DNA of 64,000 nucleotides from Micromonospora zingiberis. Its GTDB lineage: Bacteria; Actinomycetota; Actinomycetes; Mycobacteriales; Micromonosporaceae. Below, piece by piece: positions 16,835 through 25,063 of the stretch. A program made the translations under genes and the position numbers. Each line of letters opens with the position of its first letter. Positions within the stretch are counted from its first letter, which is position 1. Location: positions 186,001 to 250,000 of the forward strand of contig NZ_SJJR01000009.1 of NCBI RefSeq assembly GCF_004331455.1, written 5' to 3'. The notes beneath the pieces were generated by a model, which saw only the letters and a list, made by a program, of their open reading frames with translations, did not search any database and was not told where the DNA came from.

Positions 16835-17193
16835 GCCATGCTCCGGGCCAGCATCGGGCCGAGCGGGGCACCGCCCAGCAGGTGCGCGTGCACGTGGAAC
16901 ACCTCCTGGCCGCCGTAGCCACCGGTGTTGAACATCAGCCGGAACCCGTCACCGAGCAGCCCCTCGTCCCCGGCCACCGCGGCGGCGGTGGCCAGCAGCT
17001 CACCGGCCAACGCCGGGTCGCCCTGGCCGAGGGTGGCCACGTCGGCGTAGTGCTCCTTCGTAACGACCAGCACGTGCACCGGCGCCTTCGGATCGATGTC
17101 GCGGAAGGCGAGCGTGGTGGGGGTCTCGCGGACCACCGTGGCCGGGATCTCCCCGGCAACGATCCGGCAGAACAAACAGTCAGGAGTACTCAC
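16831..17193 (-). CDS. HIT-family nucleotide hydrolase
   Basis: Histidine-triad purine nucleoside phosphoramidase-like protein of 120 residues. The triad HVHAH is at 100-104 followed by LLGG, and an N-terminal CLFC (6-9) is the usual start of HINT-type proteins. Start is ATG 17193. The stop overlaps the downstream serine hydrolase start. A paired intergenic repeat lies immediately upstream. HIT genes are common next to phoH/ybeY and rsmE in actinobacteria. Confidence 0.9.
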   Translation of the reverse strand: MSTPDCLFCRIVAGEIPATVVRETPTTLAFRDIDPKAPVHVLVVTKEHYADVATLGQGDPALAGELLATAAAVAGDEGLLGDGFRLMFNTGGYGGQEVFHVHAHLLGGAPLGPMLARSMA

Positions 17194-17204
17194 CGGGGCA
17201 GTGT

Positions 17205-17256
17205 AAGGAAGGGCACCTTATTAACGTCTCAGGTATAGGAAGGGCCCCTTGTTAAC
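17205..17256. repeat. Paired GGAAGGGC-GTTAAC intergenic repeat, locus 1
   Basis: Two direct copies of a roughly 21-bp motif (AAGGAAGGGCACCTTATTAA at 17205; AGGAAGGGCCCCTTGTTAAC at 17237) separated by CTCAGGTA. It fills the gap between divergent HIT and SDR genes. Related pairs occur at 26194-26246 and 53684-53737. Confidence 0.8.
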
Positions 17257-17287
17257 ACCGCGAGACGGGTGCGGCAGGATGTCCCGC

Positions 17288-18049
17288 ATGGCGGGACGGG
17301 CGGTGCTGGTCACAGGCGGATCACGGGGCATCGGGCGGGCGGTGGTCCAGGCTTTCGCCGCCTCCGGCGACCGGGTGGCCATCCACCACCGCAGCTCCGA
17401 CCAGCTGGCCGAGCAGCTGCGGGCCGAACTGCCGAACACGGGCCATCTGGTGGTCCGCGCCGACCTCGCTGACCCCGACGCGGTACGGACGATGGTGGAC
17501 GAGGCCGCCGACCGGCTCGGCGGACTCGACGTGCTGGTCAACAACGCCGGCGTGTTCGGGCCGGCCGACCCGCCGCACCCCGTCTTCGACAGCAGCTACG
17601 AGCAGTGGCGGCAACGCTGGCGCGAGGTCTGCGACACGAACCTGTTCGGCGCGGCCAACGCCGCCTGGTGCGCCGCCCAGCACATGCGTACGCGAGGCGG
17701 GCGGATCGTCAACGTCTCCTCGCGCGGCGCGTTCCGTGGCGAGCCGGCCAATCCGGCGTACGGCGCCAGCAAGGCCGGTCTCAACGCGATGGCCCAGTCG
17801 CTGGCGGTGGCCCTGGCGCCGTACGGCATCGCGGTGGCCACGGTCGCGCCCGGCTTCGTCGAGACGGACATGACCAACGAGCACCTCAAGGCCCCACGCG
17901 GTGACGCGATCCGGGCGCAGAGCCCGTTCGACCGGGTGGCCCGGCCCGAGGAGATCGCGGCGGCCGTGCACTGGTTGGCCAGCCCCGAGGCGGAGTGGGC
18001 TTCCGGCACCATTGTCGACCTCAACGGCGCCTCCTACCTCCGCACCTGA
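17288..18049 (+). CDS. Short-chain dehydrogenase/reductase
   Basis: NAD(P)-dependent classical SDR of 253 residues. It has the Rossmann motif TGGSRGIG, NNAG, the catalytic Ser in NVSS and the YGASK Tyr-Lys pair. ATG 17288 is chosen because AGGA lies eight bases upstream; ATG 17279 would add three residues. It is the only plus-strand gene between the rsmE and HIT genes and is flanked by an intergenic repeat on one side and a large hairpin on the other, suggesting an inserted single-gene cassette. Substrate cannot be read from sequence. Confidence 0.88.
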   Translation: MAGRAVLVTGGSRGIGRAVVQAFAASGDRVAIHHRSSDQLAEQLRAELPNTGHLVVRADLADPDAVRTMVDEAADRLGGLDVLVNNAGVFGPADPPHPVFDSSYEQWRQRWREVCDTNLFGAANAAWCAAQHMRTRGGRIVNVSSRGAFRGEPANPAYGASKAGLNAMAQSLAVALAPYGIAVATVAPGFVETDMTNEHLKAPRGDAIRAQSPFDRVARPEEIAAAVHWLASPEAEWASGTIVDLNGASYLRT

Positions 18050-18127
18050 CGGCAGCGCACACCGATTGGCGAACCGCGCCTCCCCGACACCCGGCGGCCT
18101 CCTCCTCCCCACCCCGGCCGCCTCCTG

Positions 18128-18208
18128 CGCTCGCTTTGCTCTGCTTCAACCCACGCAACAGCGAGCTGCCGAAACCGTTGCGTCCGGTGAAGCAGAGCAA
18201 AGGGAGCG
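18128..18208. terminator. Nested hairpin between convergent SDR and rsmE genes
   Basis: Outer arms of 21 bases (18128-18148 and 18188-18208) match with one mismatch; the core is TTTGCTCTGCTTCA/TGAAGCAGAGCAAA. An inner stem ACGCAAC/GTTGCGT (18153-18159, 18177-18183) nests inside. Position between converging genes suits a bidirectional terminator, though the size and nesting are unusual. Confidence 0.65.
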
Positions 18209-18267
18209 TGACAGTCACCCTGGGCGGGCAGCAGCACCCGGGGCGCGCAGCCCCGGCGGGGGGGGGT

Positions 18268-19002
18268 CTACCAGTGCAGGAGGCGGGTCGCCAGGACGGC
18301 CAGGGCGGCAACGCCGGCGGTGGAGGTACGCAGCACCGAAGGGCCGAGGCGGACCGGGTGGGCGCCGGCGGACTCAAAGGCTGACAGCTCGGCCGGGGTG
18401 ATGCCGCCTTCGGGGCCGACCACCAGCACGATCTCACCGTGGTCGGGCAACTCGACGGTGGTCAGCCGGTCGGTCGCCTCCTCGTGCAGGACGTACCCGG
18501 CGGCGGCCCCGGCGATTCGTCGGGCCACCGACTGGGTGGCCTCGTCCGGCGCGCCCGCCACCACCGGCAGCCACGCCCGGCGGGCCTGCTTCGCCGCCTC
18601 CCGGGCGGTGGCCACCCACTTGCCCCGGGCACGGACGCCCCGGTCACCGCGCCACTGCACCACCGAGCGGCCGGCGGCCCAGGGGACGATCTCGTCCACC
18701 CCGACCTCGGTCATCGCCTGTACGGCCAGCTCACCCCGGTCGCCCTTGGCGATGCCCTGGACCACCACCAGCCGGGGACTTGGCGCGTCGACGTACCCCC
18801 GGCTGGTGACCTCGATGTCGAGGGTGCCCCGGCCGACGGCGGTGACGACCGCGGTGGCCGTGCCGCCCCGGCCGTCACCGAGCAGCAGTTCCTCGCCCAC
18901 CCGCAGCCGTTGCACGGTGGCGGCGTGGTGCCCCTCAGGGCCGTCGAGCACCATCGAGTCGGCGGTGGGCAGCGACTCGACCAGGAACAGCGGGGCGGAC
19001 AT
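18268..19002 (-). CDS. rsmE: 16S rRNA (uracil(1498)-N(3))-methyltransferase
   Basis: SPOUT-fold methyltransferase that modifies U1498 of 16S rRNA. The 244 residues show the N-terminal PUA-like start (EGHHAATVQRLRVGEELLLGDG) and the C-terminal SAM-knot motifs VLVVGPEGGITPAE and RLGPSVLRTSTA. ATG 19002 is preceded by GAGG at nine bases. It follows dnaJ by 26 bp and belongs to the hrcA-dnaJ-rsmE unit. Confidence 0.93.
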   Translation of the reverse strand: MSAPLFLVESLPTADSMVLDGPEGHHAATVQRLRVGEELLLGDGRGGTATAVVTAVGRGTLDIEVTSRGYVDAPSPRLVVVQGIAKGDRGELAVQAMTEVGVDEIVPWAAGRSVVQWRGDRGVRARGKWVATAREAAKQARRAWLPVVAGAPDEATQSVARRIAGAAAGYVLHEEATDRLTTVELPDHGEIVLVVGPEGGITPAELSAFESAGAHPVRLGPSVLRTSTAGVAALAVLATRLLHW

Positions 19003-19028
19003 CTCCGGCGGCCTCGGCGTGGACCGGC

Positions 19029-20174
19029 TCAGCCGTGGCCGTTGAAGGCGTCGCGCATCCGAGAGAAGAAGCCGCCCTGCTTGGTGAGTTCGGCCACCTC
19101 CTCGCCGCGCGTCTTGGCGAAGTCGCGGAGCATCCGCTCCTGGTCGGCGTCGAGCTTGGTCGGCGTACGCACGTCGAGGTGGACGTAGAGGTCACCGCGA
19201 CCGGTGCCGCGCAGGTGGGGTACGCCCCGGGCGCGCAGCCGCAACGTGCTGCCCGGCTGGGTGCCGGGCTTGACGTCGACCGGCTCGTCGCTGTCGAGCG
19301 TCTTGATGGTCAGCCGGGTGCCGAGCGCGGCGGCGGTCATCGGCACGGTGACCCGGCAGTGCAGGTCGTCGCCCTTGCGGGAGAAGACGTCGTGGGGACG
19401 CTCGTGGATCTCCACGTAGAGGTCGCCGGCGGTGCCACCGCCCGGACCGACCTCACCCTGCTGGGCGAGCCGGATCCGCATGCCGTCCTCCACCCCGGCG
19501 GGGATCTTCACGGTCAGCGACCGGCGGGTCCGCACGCGGCCGTCACCGGCACAGGTCGGGCAGGGATGCGGGATGGTGGTGCCGTAGCCCTGGCAGACCG
19601 TGCACGGCCGGGCGGAGACCACCTGGCCGAGGAAGGTGCGCTGCACCGACTGCACCTCGCCCCGGCCACCGCACGCCTCGCAGGTGGCCAGGTGGGTGCC
19701 GGCGGCGGTGCCCGCCCCGGAGCAGGTGGTGCAGAGCACGGCGGTGTCCACCGTGATCGGCGCCTCGACCCCGAAGGCGGTCTCCTGGAGGTCGAGTTCG
19801 AGCCGCAGGATCGCGTCGGCCCCGGGCCGGGTACGCGGTCGCGGTCCCCGGCCGGCGCCGGTGGCGCCACCGAAGAACGCGTCCATGATGTCCTGGAAGC
19901 CGACGAACGGACCGGCGCCGCCGGGCCCACCCGGGCCGCCGGCACCGCCGCCCCCCGGGGCGAGCGGGTCGCCGCCGAGGTCGACGATCTGCCGTTTCCG
20001 ATCGTCCGACAGGACCTCGTACGCGGCGTTGATGTCCTTGAACTTCTCCTGTGCCTCCGGGTCCGGATTGACATCCGGGTGGAATTGCCGCGCCAGCTTG
20101 CGGTAAGCGCGCTTGATCTCGTCGTCGGAGGCTCCCCGGCTCACACCGAGAATGCCGTAGTAGTCCCTGGCCAC
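19029..20174 (-). CDS. dnaJ: Chaperone protein DnaJ
   Basis: Hsp40 co-chaperone that delivers substrates to DnaK and stimulates its ATPase. The 381-residue product has the full type I layout: J domain with HPD, Gly-rich linker (GGGGAGGPGGPGG), four CxxCxGxG zinc repeats (CTTCSGAG, CEACGGRG, CTVCQGYG, CPTCAGDG) and the C-terminal substrate domains. The start is GTG 20174. It lies downstream of hrcA and should be under HrcA/CIRCE control. This looks like the hrcA-linked DnaJ2-type copy; the dnaK operon is not in the window. Confidence 0.96.
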   Translation of the reverse strand: MARDYYGILGVSRGASDDEIKRAYRKLARQFHPDVNPDPEAQEKFKDINAAYEVLSDDRKRQIVDLGGDPLAPGGGGAGGPGGPGGAGPFVGFQDIMDAFFGGATGAGRGPRPRTRPGADAILRLELDLQETAFGVEAPITVDTAVLCTTCSGAGTAAGTHLATCEACGGRGEVQSVQRTFLGQVVSARPCTVCQGYGTTIPHPCPTCAGDGRVRTRRSLTVKIPAGVEDGMRIRLAQQGEVGPGGGTAGDLYVEIHERPHDVFSRKGDDLHCRVTVPMTAAALGTRLTIKTLDSDEPVDVKPGTQPGSTLRLRARGVPHLRGTGRGDLYVHLDVRTPTKLDADQERMLRDFAKTRGEEVAELTKQGGFFSRMRDAFNGHG

Positions 20175-20247
20175 TGCGTTCCGTGTCCTCGTGTTCGTCT
20201 CGCGTTACGCCGGTCGGCGGCGGCAGCCTGCCGTCGGCCCTGACTGG

Positions 20248-21270
20248 TCAGTTCTGGGCCAGCAGCTCGCCCACGTAGCGTGCCACGGCCCTCACCGTGG
20301 CGATGGTCCCGGGGTAGTCCATCCGGGTCGGCCCCAGCACGCCCATCCCCCCGACGATGACCGCGCCCGGGCCGTACCCGGTGCTGACCACGGAGGCCGC
20401 CCGCAGGTTGTCGATTTCGTTCTCGTCGCCGATGCGCACCCTCAGCGTGCTCGGCTCAACCTCGCCGATGAGTTTGAGCAGGACGACCTCCTCCTCGAGC
20501 GCTTCGAGAATCGGTCGTAGGGAGCCCTGGAAGTCCAGCAGACCGCCACGGGCGAGGTTGGCGGTGCCGGCCAGCGCGATCCGCTCCTCGTGCCGCTCGA
20601 CGAGCGTCTCCAGCAGCACGGTGGACAGCGTCGTCATCGCCCCGCGCAGGTGCGTCGCACACTCGTCGATGAGGGCCTGCACCAGCGGCGGGGTCTCGGA
20701 GAGTTGGATGCCGACGAGCTTCTCGTTGACCGTCCGGCGCAGGTCTATCACGTCGTCGGCGTGGACCGGGGCGGGCAGTTCGACCAGCCGCTGCTCGACC
20801 CGGCCGGTGTCGGCGATCACGACCAGCATCAGCCGGGTGGTCGAGATCGGCACCAGTTCCAGGTGCCGTACGCGGGACCGGGCCAGGCTCGGGTACTGCA
20901 CCACGGCGACCTGCCGGGTCAGCTGCGCCAGCAGCCGGACGGTGCGGTGCACCACGTCGTCGAGGTCGACCGCGCCGGCCAGAAAGCGCTCGATCGCCCG
21001 GCGTTCGGCGGGGCTGAGCGGCTTGACCCGGCTGAGCCGGTCGACGAAGAGTCGGTAGCCACGATCGGTGGGCACCCGACCGGCGCTGGTGTGCGGCTGC
21101 CGGATGTAGCCCTCCTCCTCCAGCACCGCCATGTCGTTGCGGACGGTGGCCGGCGACACGCCGAGCTGGTGCCGCTCAACCAGCGCCTTGCTGCCGACCG
21201 GTTCCTGGGTGGCGACATAGTCCTCGACAATTGCCCGCAGTACGGCGAGCTTGCGGTCGTCGAGACCCAT
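20248..21270 (-). CDS. hrcA: Heat-inducible transcription repressor HrcA
   Basis: DNA-binding repressor of class I heat-shock genes. The 340 residues include the N-terminal winged helix (LGVSPATVRNDMAVLEEEGYI, with the dimer domains after it) and the family start LDDRKLAVLRAIVEDYVATQEPVGS. ATG 21270 has AGGAGG seven bases upstream. A perfect CIRCE operator lies 56 bp upstream, so the hrcA-dnaJ-rsmE unit is autoregulated. Confidence 0.96.
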   Translation of the reverse strand: MGLDDRKLAVLRAIVEDYVATQEPVGSKALVERHQLGVSPATVRNDMAVLEEEGYIRQPHTSAGRVPTDRGYRLFVDRLSRVKPLSPAERRAIERFLAGAVDLDDVVHRTVRLLAQLTRQVAVVQYPSLARSRVRHLELVPISTTRLMLVVIADTGRVEQRLVELPAPVHADDVIDLRRTVNEKLVGIQLSETPPLVQALIDECATHLRGAMTTLSTVLLETLVERHEERIALAGTANLARGGLLDFQGSLRPILEALEEEVVLLKLIGEVEPSTLRVRIGDENEIDNLRAASVVSTGYGPGAVIVGGMGVLGPTRMDYPGTIATVRAVARYVGELLAQN

Positions 21271-21325
21271 CTCCCACCTCCTGTCGCAGGTCAGTCCCAG
21301 GCGCCACGGCCGCCAGCGGATCGCT

Positions 21326-21352
21326 CTGGCACTCGACTGTAGCGAGTGCCAG
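21326..21352 (-). promoter_or_regulatory. CIRCE operator for HrcA
   Basis: Inverted repeat CTGGCACTC-N9-GAGTGCCAG, all nine arm positions complementary and matching the CIRCE core GCACTC-N9-GAGTGC. It lies just upstream of hrcA; a -10-like TAGACT (minus strand, 21351-21356) abuts it, so bound HrcA would block initiation. Confidence 0.95.
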
Positions 21353-21419
21353 TCTACGTCGGGGCCCCCGGCAGCGCGATGATCAAGACCCCGGAGGTGT
21401 CCGAGGGCCGATCGGAGGG

Positions 21420-21445
21420 TTGACACCTGCCGGTGTCGCTATGGT
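21420..21445 (+). promoter_or_regulatory. Possible promoter/operator of the DUF4870 gene
   Basis: TTGACA (21420-21425) overlaps the perfect inverted repeat GACACC-TGCC-GGTGTC (21422-21437), followed by TATGGT (21440-21445). The 14-base spacer is short for a vegetative promoter, so only the palindrome is firm. Confidence 0.35.
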
Positions 21446-21478
21446 GCGCCATTGCCGATGGCACCTACCGTGACCTCC

Positions 21479-22045
21479 ATGACTGAACCACCTCGTCCCC
21501 CAGAGCCCGGCGACGACCCCACGACTCCACTGTCCGGGTCACCTGGCCAGGCCGGCTATCCCCCGCCCGGCGGCTATCCGCCGCCCTCCGGCGACCAGCC
21601 GCCACCGGCCGGTTACCCGCCGCCCGGCGGCTACCCGCCACCCGGTGTCGGCTACCCGACCGGCGGCTACGGCGCGCCGGGCGGCGGCTACGGCACCAAC
21701 GAGGACAAGACGTGGGCGCTGATCGCCCACTTCGGCGGCCCGCTCGGCGTGTTCGTCGGTGGCGGCCTGCTCGGCTGGGTCGCGCCGCTGATCGCGAACA
21801 TGACCCGTGGGCAGCAGTCCCCGGTCGTCCGGGCGCACGCCGTCGCGGCCCTCAACTTCCAGTTGACCTGGGCGATCGTCGGGCTGCTGAGCTGGGTGCT
21901 CACCGCGATCACCTGCGGCATTCTCTTCTTCGTCCCGATGCTGGTCTGGGTCGTACCGGTGATCTTCGGCATCATCGGCGGGGTCAAGGCCAACGACGGC
22001 ACCCTCTACCGCTACCCGATGAGCTACTCCTTCGTGAAGAGCTGA
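21479..22045 (+). CDS. DUF4870 membrane protein with Pro/Gly/Tyr-rich N terminus
   Basis: The 188-residue protein has a disordered N-terminal third with repeated GYPPPGGYPPP-type units, followed by a DUF4870 domain: EDKTWALIAHFGGPLGVFVGGGLLGW..., then two or three more helices and VKANDGTLYRYPMS at the end. ATG 21479 is chosen by its homologous MTEPPRPPEPG start although no Shine-Dalgarno is evident, so leaderless translation is possible. It is inserted between hrcA and hemW in the opposite direction and its stop abuts the hemW stop with no spacing. Function unknown. Confidence 0.82.
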   Translation: MTEPPRPPEPGDDPTTPLSGSPGQAGYPPPGGYPPPSGDQPPPAGYPPPGGYPPPGVGYPTGGYGAPGGGYGTNEDKTWALIAHFGGPLGVFVGGGLLGWVAPLIANMTRGQQSPVVRAHAVAALNFQLTWAIVGLLSWVLTAITCGILFFVPMLVWVVPVIFGIIGGVKANDGTLYRYPMSYSFVKS

Positions 22046-23269
22046 TCAGGGCAGCAGGTCACGCACCACGGCGTCGGCGAGCAGCCGGCCGCGCAGGGTC
22101 AACACCGCGCGGCCGGCCGCGTGGGCGGGGGCGGCCAGCAGGCCGTCGGTCACCGCCCGCGCCGCCGCCGTGCGGCCGGCATCGTCGAGCACGTCCAGCG
22201 GCAGGCCGGCGGCGAGCCGCAGCCGGAGCATGACCTCCTCCATCCGGGCCTCGTCGGTGCTGAGCACCTCGCGGGCCAGGCCGGGCGACCGTCCGGCGGC
22301 CAGGCGTTGGGCGTACGCGGTGGGGTGCTTGACGTTCCACCAGCGGACCCCGCCGACGTGGCTGTGCGCCCCCGGACCGAGGCCCCACCAGTCGCCGCCG
22401 GTCCAGTAGAGCAGGTTGTGTCGGCAGCGGGCGGCCGGCGTACGGGCCCAGTTGGACACCTCGTACCAGGAGAATCCGGCCGCGTCGAGGGTCGCCTCGG
22501 CGGCCAGGTACCGGTCCGCGGCCACGTCGTCGTCGGGGTACGGCAGCTCACCCCGACGCATCCGGGCGGCCAGCCGGGTGCCGTCCTCGACGATCAGGGC
22601 GTACGCGCTGACGTGGTCCACCCCGGCGGCCACCACCTGGTCCAGCGAGGCGGCGAAGTCCTCGGCCCGCTCCCCCGGCGTACCGTAGATCAGGTCAAGG
22701 TTGACGTGGTCGAACCCGGCGTCGCGGGCCTCCAGCGCGGCGTCGGTGGCCCGGCCGGCGCGGTGCCGGCGGTCGAGCACGGCGAGCACCCCCGGTGCCG
22801 CCGACTGCATGCCCAGCGAGATCCGGGTGTAGCCGGCCGCCCGAAGTTCCTTCAACGAGGCGGGGGTGACCGACTCCGGGTTCGCCTCGGTGGTCACCTC
22901 GACGTCGGTTGCCAGCCCCCAGGTCCGGTCGATGGCGTCGAGAATCCGGGCCAGGTCGTCGGCGGGCAGCAGGGTGGGCGTGCCACCGCCGACGAAGACG
23001 GTCTCCACCCGGCGGGGCGGGTGGTCGCCCAGCACCCGCGCGGCGAGCGCCAACTCGGCCAGCACGGTGTCGGCGTAGCCGTCCCGGCTGGCGCCGCCGC
23101 CCAACTCGTCGGCGGTGTACGTGTTGAAGTCGCAGTAGCCGCAGCGGCTGGCGCAGAAGGGCACGTGCACGTACACCCCGAAGCCACGGTCACCGACGGT
23201 GGCGCGGGCGGATGCGGGCAGCGCCCCGTCGGTCGGGACGGGTTCGCCTGCTGGAAGGACGCCGGGCAT
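22046..23269 (-). CDS. hemW: HemW-type radical SAM protein (heme chaperone / coproporphyrinogen oxidase-like)
   Basis: Radical SAM protein, formerly annotated as oxygen-independent coproporphyrinogen III oxidase, now regarded as a heme-trafficking protein. The 407 residues have the cluster motif CASRCGYC (Cys39, 43, 46), GGGTPT, and the HemN C-terminal domain. The first Cys is followed by the three-residue spacing expected, and it lacks the fourth Cys of true HemN. ATG 23269 is used; a GTG at 23275 is possible. Only 20 bp separate its start from the divergent enoyl-CoA hydratase start. Confidence 0.9.
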   Translation of the reverse strand: MPGVLPAGEPVPTDGALPASARATVGDRGFGVYVHVPFCASRCGYCDFNTYTADELGGGASRDGYADTVLAELALAARVLGDHPPRRVETVFVGGGTPTLLPADDLARILDAIDRTWGLATDVEVTTEANPESVTPASLKELRAAGYTRISLGMQSAAPGVLAVLDRRHRAGRATDAALEARDAGFDHVNLDLIYGTPGERAEDFAASLDQVVAAGVDHVSAYALIVEDGTRLAARMRRGELPYPDDDVAADRYLAAEATLDAAGFSWYEVSNWARTPAARCRHNLLYWTGGDWWGLGPGAHSHVGGVRWWNVKHPTAYAQRLAAGRSPGLAREVLSTDEARMEEVMLRLRLAAGLPLDVLDDAGRTAAARAVTDGLLAAPAHAAGRAVLTLRGRLLADAVVRDLLP

Positions 23270-23289
23270 GGCCACTAGTGTGCCCGTAC

Positions 23290-24078
23290 ATGACCTCTCC
23301 CGACGCGCTGGTGCGGGTCACCACGGCCCGTGGGGTGACCACCCTCACCCTGGACAGCCCGCACAACCGCAATGCGCTCTCCACCCCGTTGATGACCGAG
23401 CTGCTGGCCGGGCTGGACGCCGCGGTCGCCGACGACACGGTCCGGGTGATCGTGCTGGACCACACCGGCCCGGTCTTCTGTTCCGGGGCGGACCTGAAGG
23501 AGACGGCGGCGGCGTACGCCAGCGGGACGGTGCCCGCCGGGATGCTGGGTGACGTGCTCGCGGCGGTCTGGCAGTGCCCGAAGCCGGTGCTGGCCCGGGT
23601 GGCCGGCCCGGCGCGGGCCGGCGGGCTGGGCCTGATCGCGGCGGCCGACCTGGCGATCTGCGCCAGCGAGGCCACGTTCGCCTTCACCGAGGTACGCATC
23701 GGGGTGATCCCGGCGGTGATCTCGGCGACCGTGCTGCCCCGGCTGCATCCCCGGGCGGCGGCCGAGCTGTACCTGACCGGTGACACCTTCGACGGCCGGC
23801 GGGCCGCGGAGATCGGGTTGGTCACCGCCGCGGTGCCGGCCGACGAGCTGGACGCCGCGGTGCGGGGCTACCTCGACTCGCTGGTCCGTGCTGCCCCGTC
23901 GGCGCTGGCCGGCGCGAAGCAACTGCTGGGCCGCCCGCCCGCCGCCGACCTGGTCGACGAGCTGACGGAGCTGGCCACCCTCTCCACCCGGTACTTCCTG
24001 TCATCCGACGGGGTCGAGGGGGTAACCGCGTTCCGCGAGAAGCGTCCGCCGAGGTGGGTGGCCGAACTCGACAGGTGA
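23290..24078 (+). CDS. Enoyl-CoA hydratase/isomerase family protein
   Basis: Crotonase-fold protein of 262 residues, probably acting on an acyl-CoA. The oxyanion-hole segment FCSGADLKE and the second one, VAGPARAGGLGLIAAADLAI, are visible. In the second, the usual G-x-A-x-G-G-G is altered to GPARAGGLG, still keeping adjacent glycines. FTEVRIGVIPA carries the Glu expected near the active site. ATG 23290 lies 20 bp from the divergent hemW start with no clear Shine-Dalgarno. Specific substrate unknown. Confidence 0.85.
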   Translation: MTSPDALVRVTTARGVTTLTLDSPHNRNALSTPLMTELLAGLDAAVADDTVRVIVLDHTGPVFCSGADLKETAAAYASGTVPAGMLGDVLAAVWQCPKPVLARVAGPARAGGLGLIAAADLAICASEATFAFTEVRIGVIPAVISATVLPRLHPRAAAELYLTGDTFDGRRAAEIGLVTAAVPADELDAAVRGYLDSLVRAAPSALAGAKQLLGRPPAADLVDELTELATLSTRYFLSSDGVEGVTAFREKRPPRWVAELDR

Positions 24079-24205
24079 GGACCGGCCGGGACGGGGAAAC
24101 CTCCGTCCCGGCGCGGAGCACGCGCACTGGGTGGAACCGGTCGGACGACCCGGACCGGCCGATGAGGGACGTACGCTTTCGGCGGACGTCGTACGGGAGG
24201 TGTGG

Positions 24206-25063
24206 GTGCGGACTCGGGCAGTCGTGGCGGGTTTCGTGGTCATCGTGCTGGTCGCTCTGATCGGCATCGTGCTCGGCATGCGGCAGGTGGGCGAGCGGCT
24301 GCGGCTGCCGCTGGCCAGCCGGACCTGCACGGTGCAGGCCGACGGGAAGGTGACCCTGGACGCGCACCAGATGGCCAACGCGGCGACCATCGCGGCCATC
24401 GGCATCCAGCACGAGCTGCCGGACCGGGCGGTGGTGGTGGCGCTGGCCACCGCGTACCAGGAATCCGGGCTGCGCAACCTGGCCGGCGGCGACCGGGACT
24501 CGGTCGGCCTGTTCCAGCAACGGCCGAGCCAGGGCTGGGGCACCCCCGAGGAGATCCGTGACCCCCGGTACGCGGCCGACAGGTTCTACGCCGCGTTGAA
24601 GAAGGTGCGCGGCTGGCAGGACATGCGGGTCACCGACGCGGCGCAGAAGGTGCAGCGGTCGGCGTTCCCCGAGGCGTACGAGAAGTGGGCCGACGAGTCG
24701 GAGGTGCTCACCCGGGCGCTGCTCGGCCATGCCACCGGCGCGGTGGTCTGCACCTTCGGCGGCGACCCGGCGATGCGCGGCGAGGCCGCCGCCACCGCGC
24801 TGACCCAGGGGCTCAACCTCGACTGGGGGCTGACCGCCTCGGCGACCACGGCGAGCCTGACCGGGCTCACGGTCGCGGCGGCCAACCAGCGTGAGGGCTG
24901 GCGGTACGCGCACTGGCTGGTCGCGCACGCCAACGACCACGGGGTCAAGCGGGTGCGCTTCGGCGACCTGGAGTGGACCAACCGGGGCGGCTCGTGGAGC
25001 CGGGTCGGCAACGGTTCGGGGCAACCTGCCGAGGTCGTCGCCGAGGTCTTCGCGGACGCATAA
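24206..25063 (+). CDS. Membrane-anchored lysozyme-like protein
   Basis: The 285-residue product has one N-terminal membrane helix (about 5-25), then an extracytoplasmic domain. ALATAYQESGLRNLAGGDRDSVGLFQQRPSQGW-type spacing, with Glu86-Ser and GLFQQ at 101-105, resembles the catalytic Glu and conserved loop of lytic transglycosylase/lysozyme folds. Similar actinobacterial proteins are often labelled heavy-metal transporter, which the sequence does not support. GTG 24206 has GGGAGG five bases upstream. The last 80 residues are a separate region with WSRVGNGSGQPAEV. I infer peptidoglycan-related activity; it is not proven. Confidence 0.65.
   Translation: MRTRAVVAGFVVIVLVALIGIVLGMRQVGERLRLPLASRTCTVQADGKVTLDAHQMANAATIAAIGIQHELPDRAVVVALATAYQESGLRNLAGGDRDSVGLFQQRPSQGWGTPEEIRDPRYAADRFYAALKKVRGWQDMRVTDAAQKVQRSAFPEAYEKWADESEVLTRALLGHATGAVVCTFGGDPAMRGEAAATALTQGLNLDWGLTASATTASLTGLTVAAANQREGWRYAHWLVAHANDHGVKRVRFGDLEWTNRGGSWSRVGNGSGQPAEVVAEVFADA

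Noticed and set aside
14054..16918. 954-codon open frame on the plus strand over phoH and the serine hydrolase
   Set aside because: It is antisense to two well-supported genes; long antisense frames are expected at this GC content, and its product is low-complexity His/Arg/Gly/Gln-rich.
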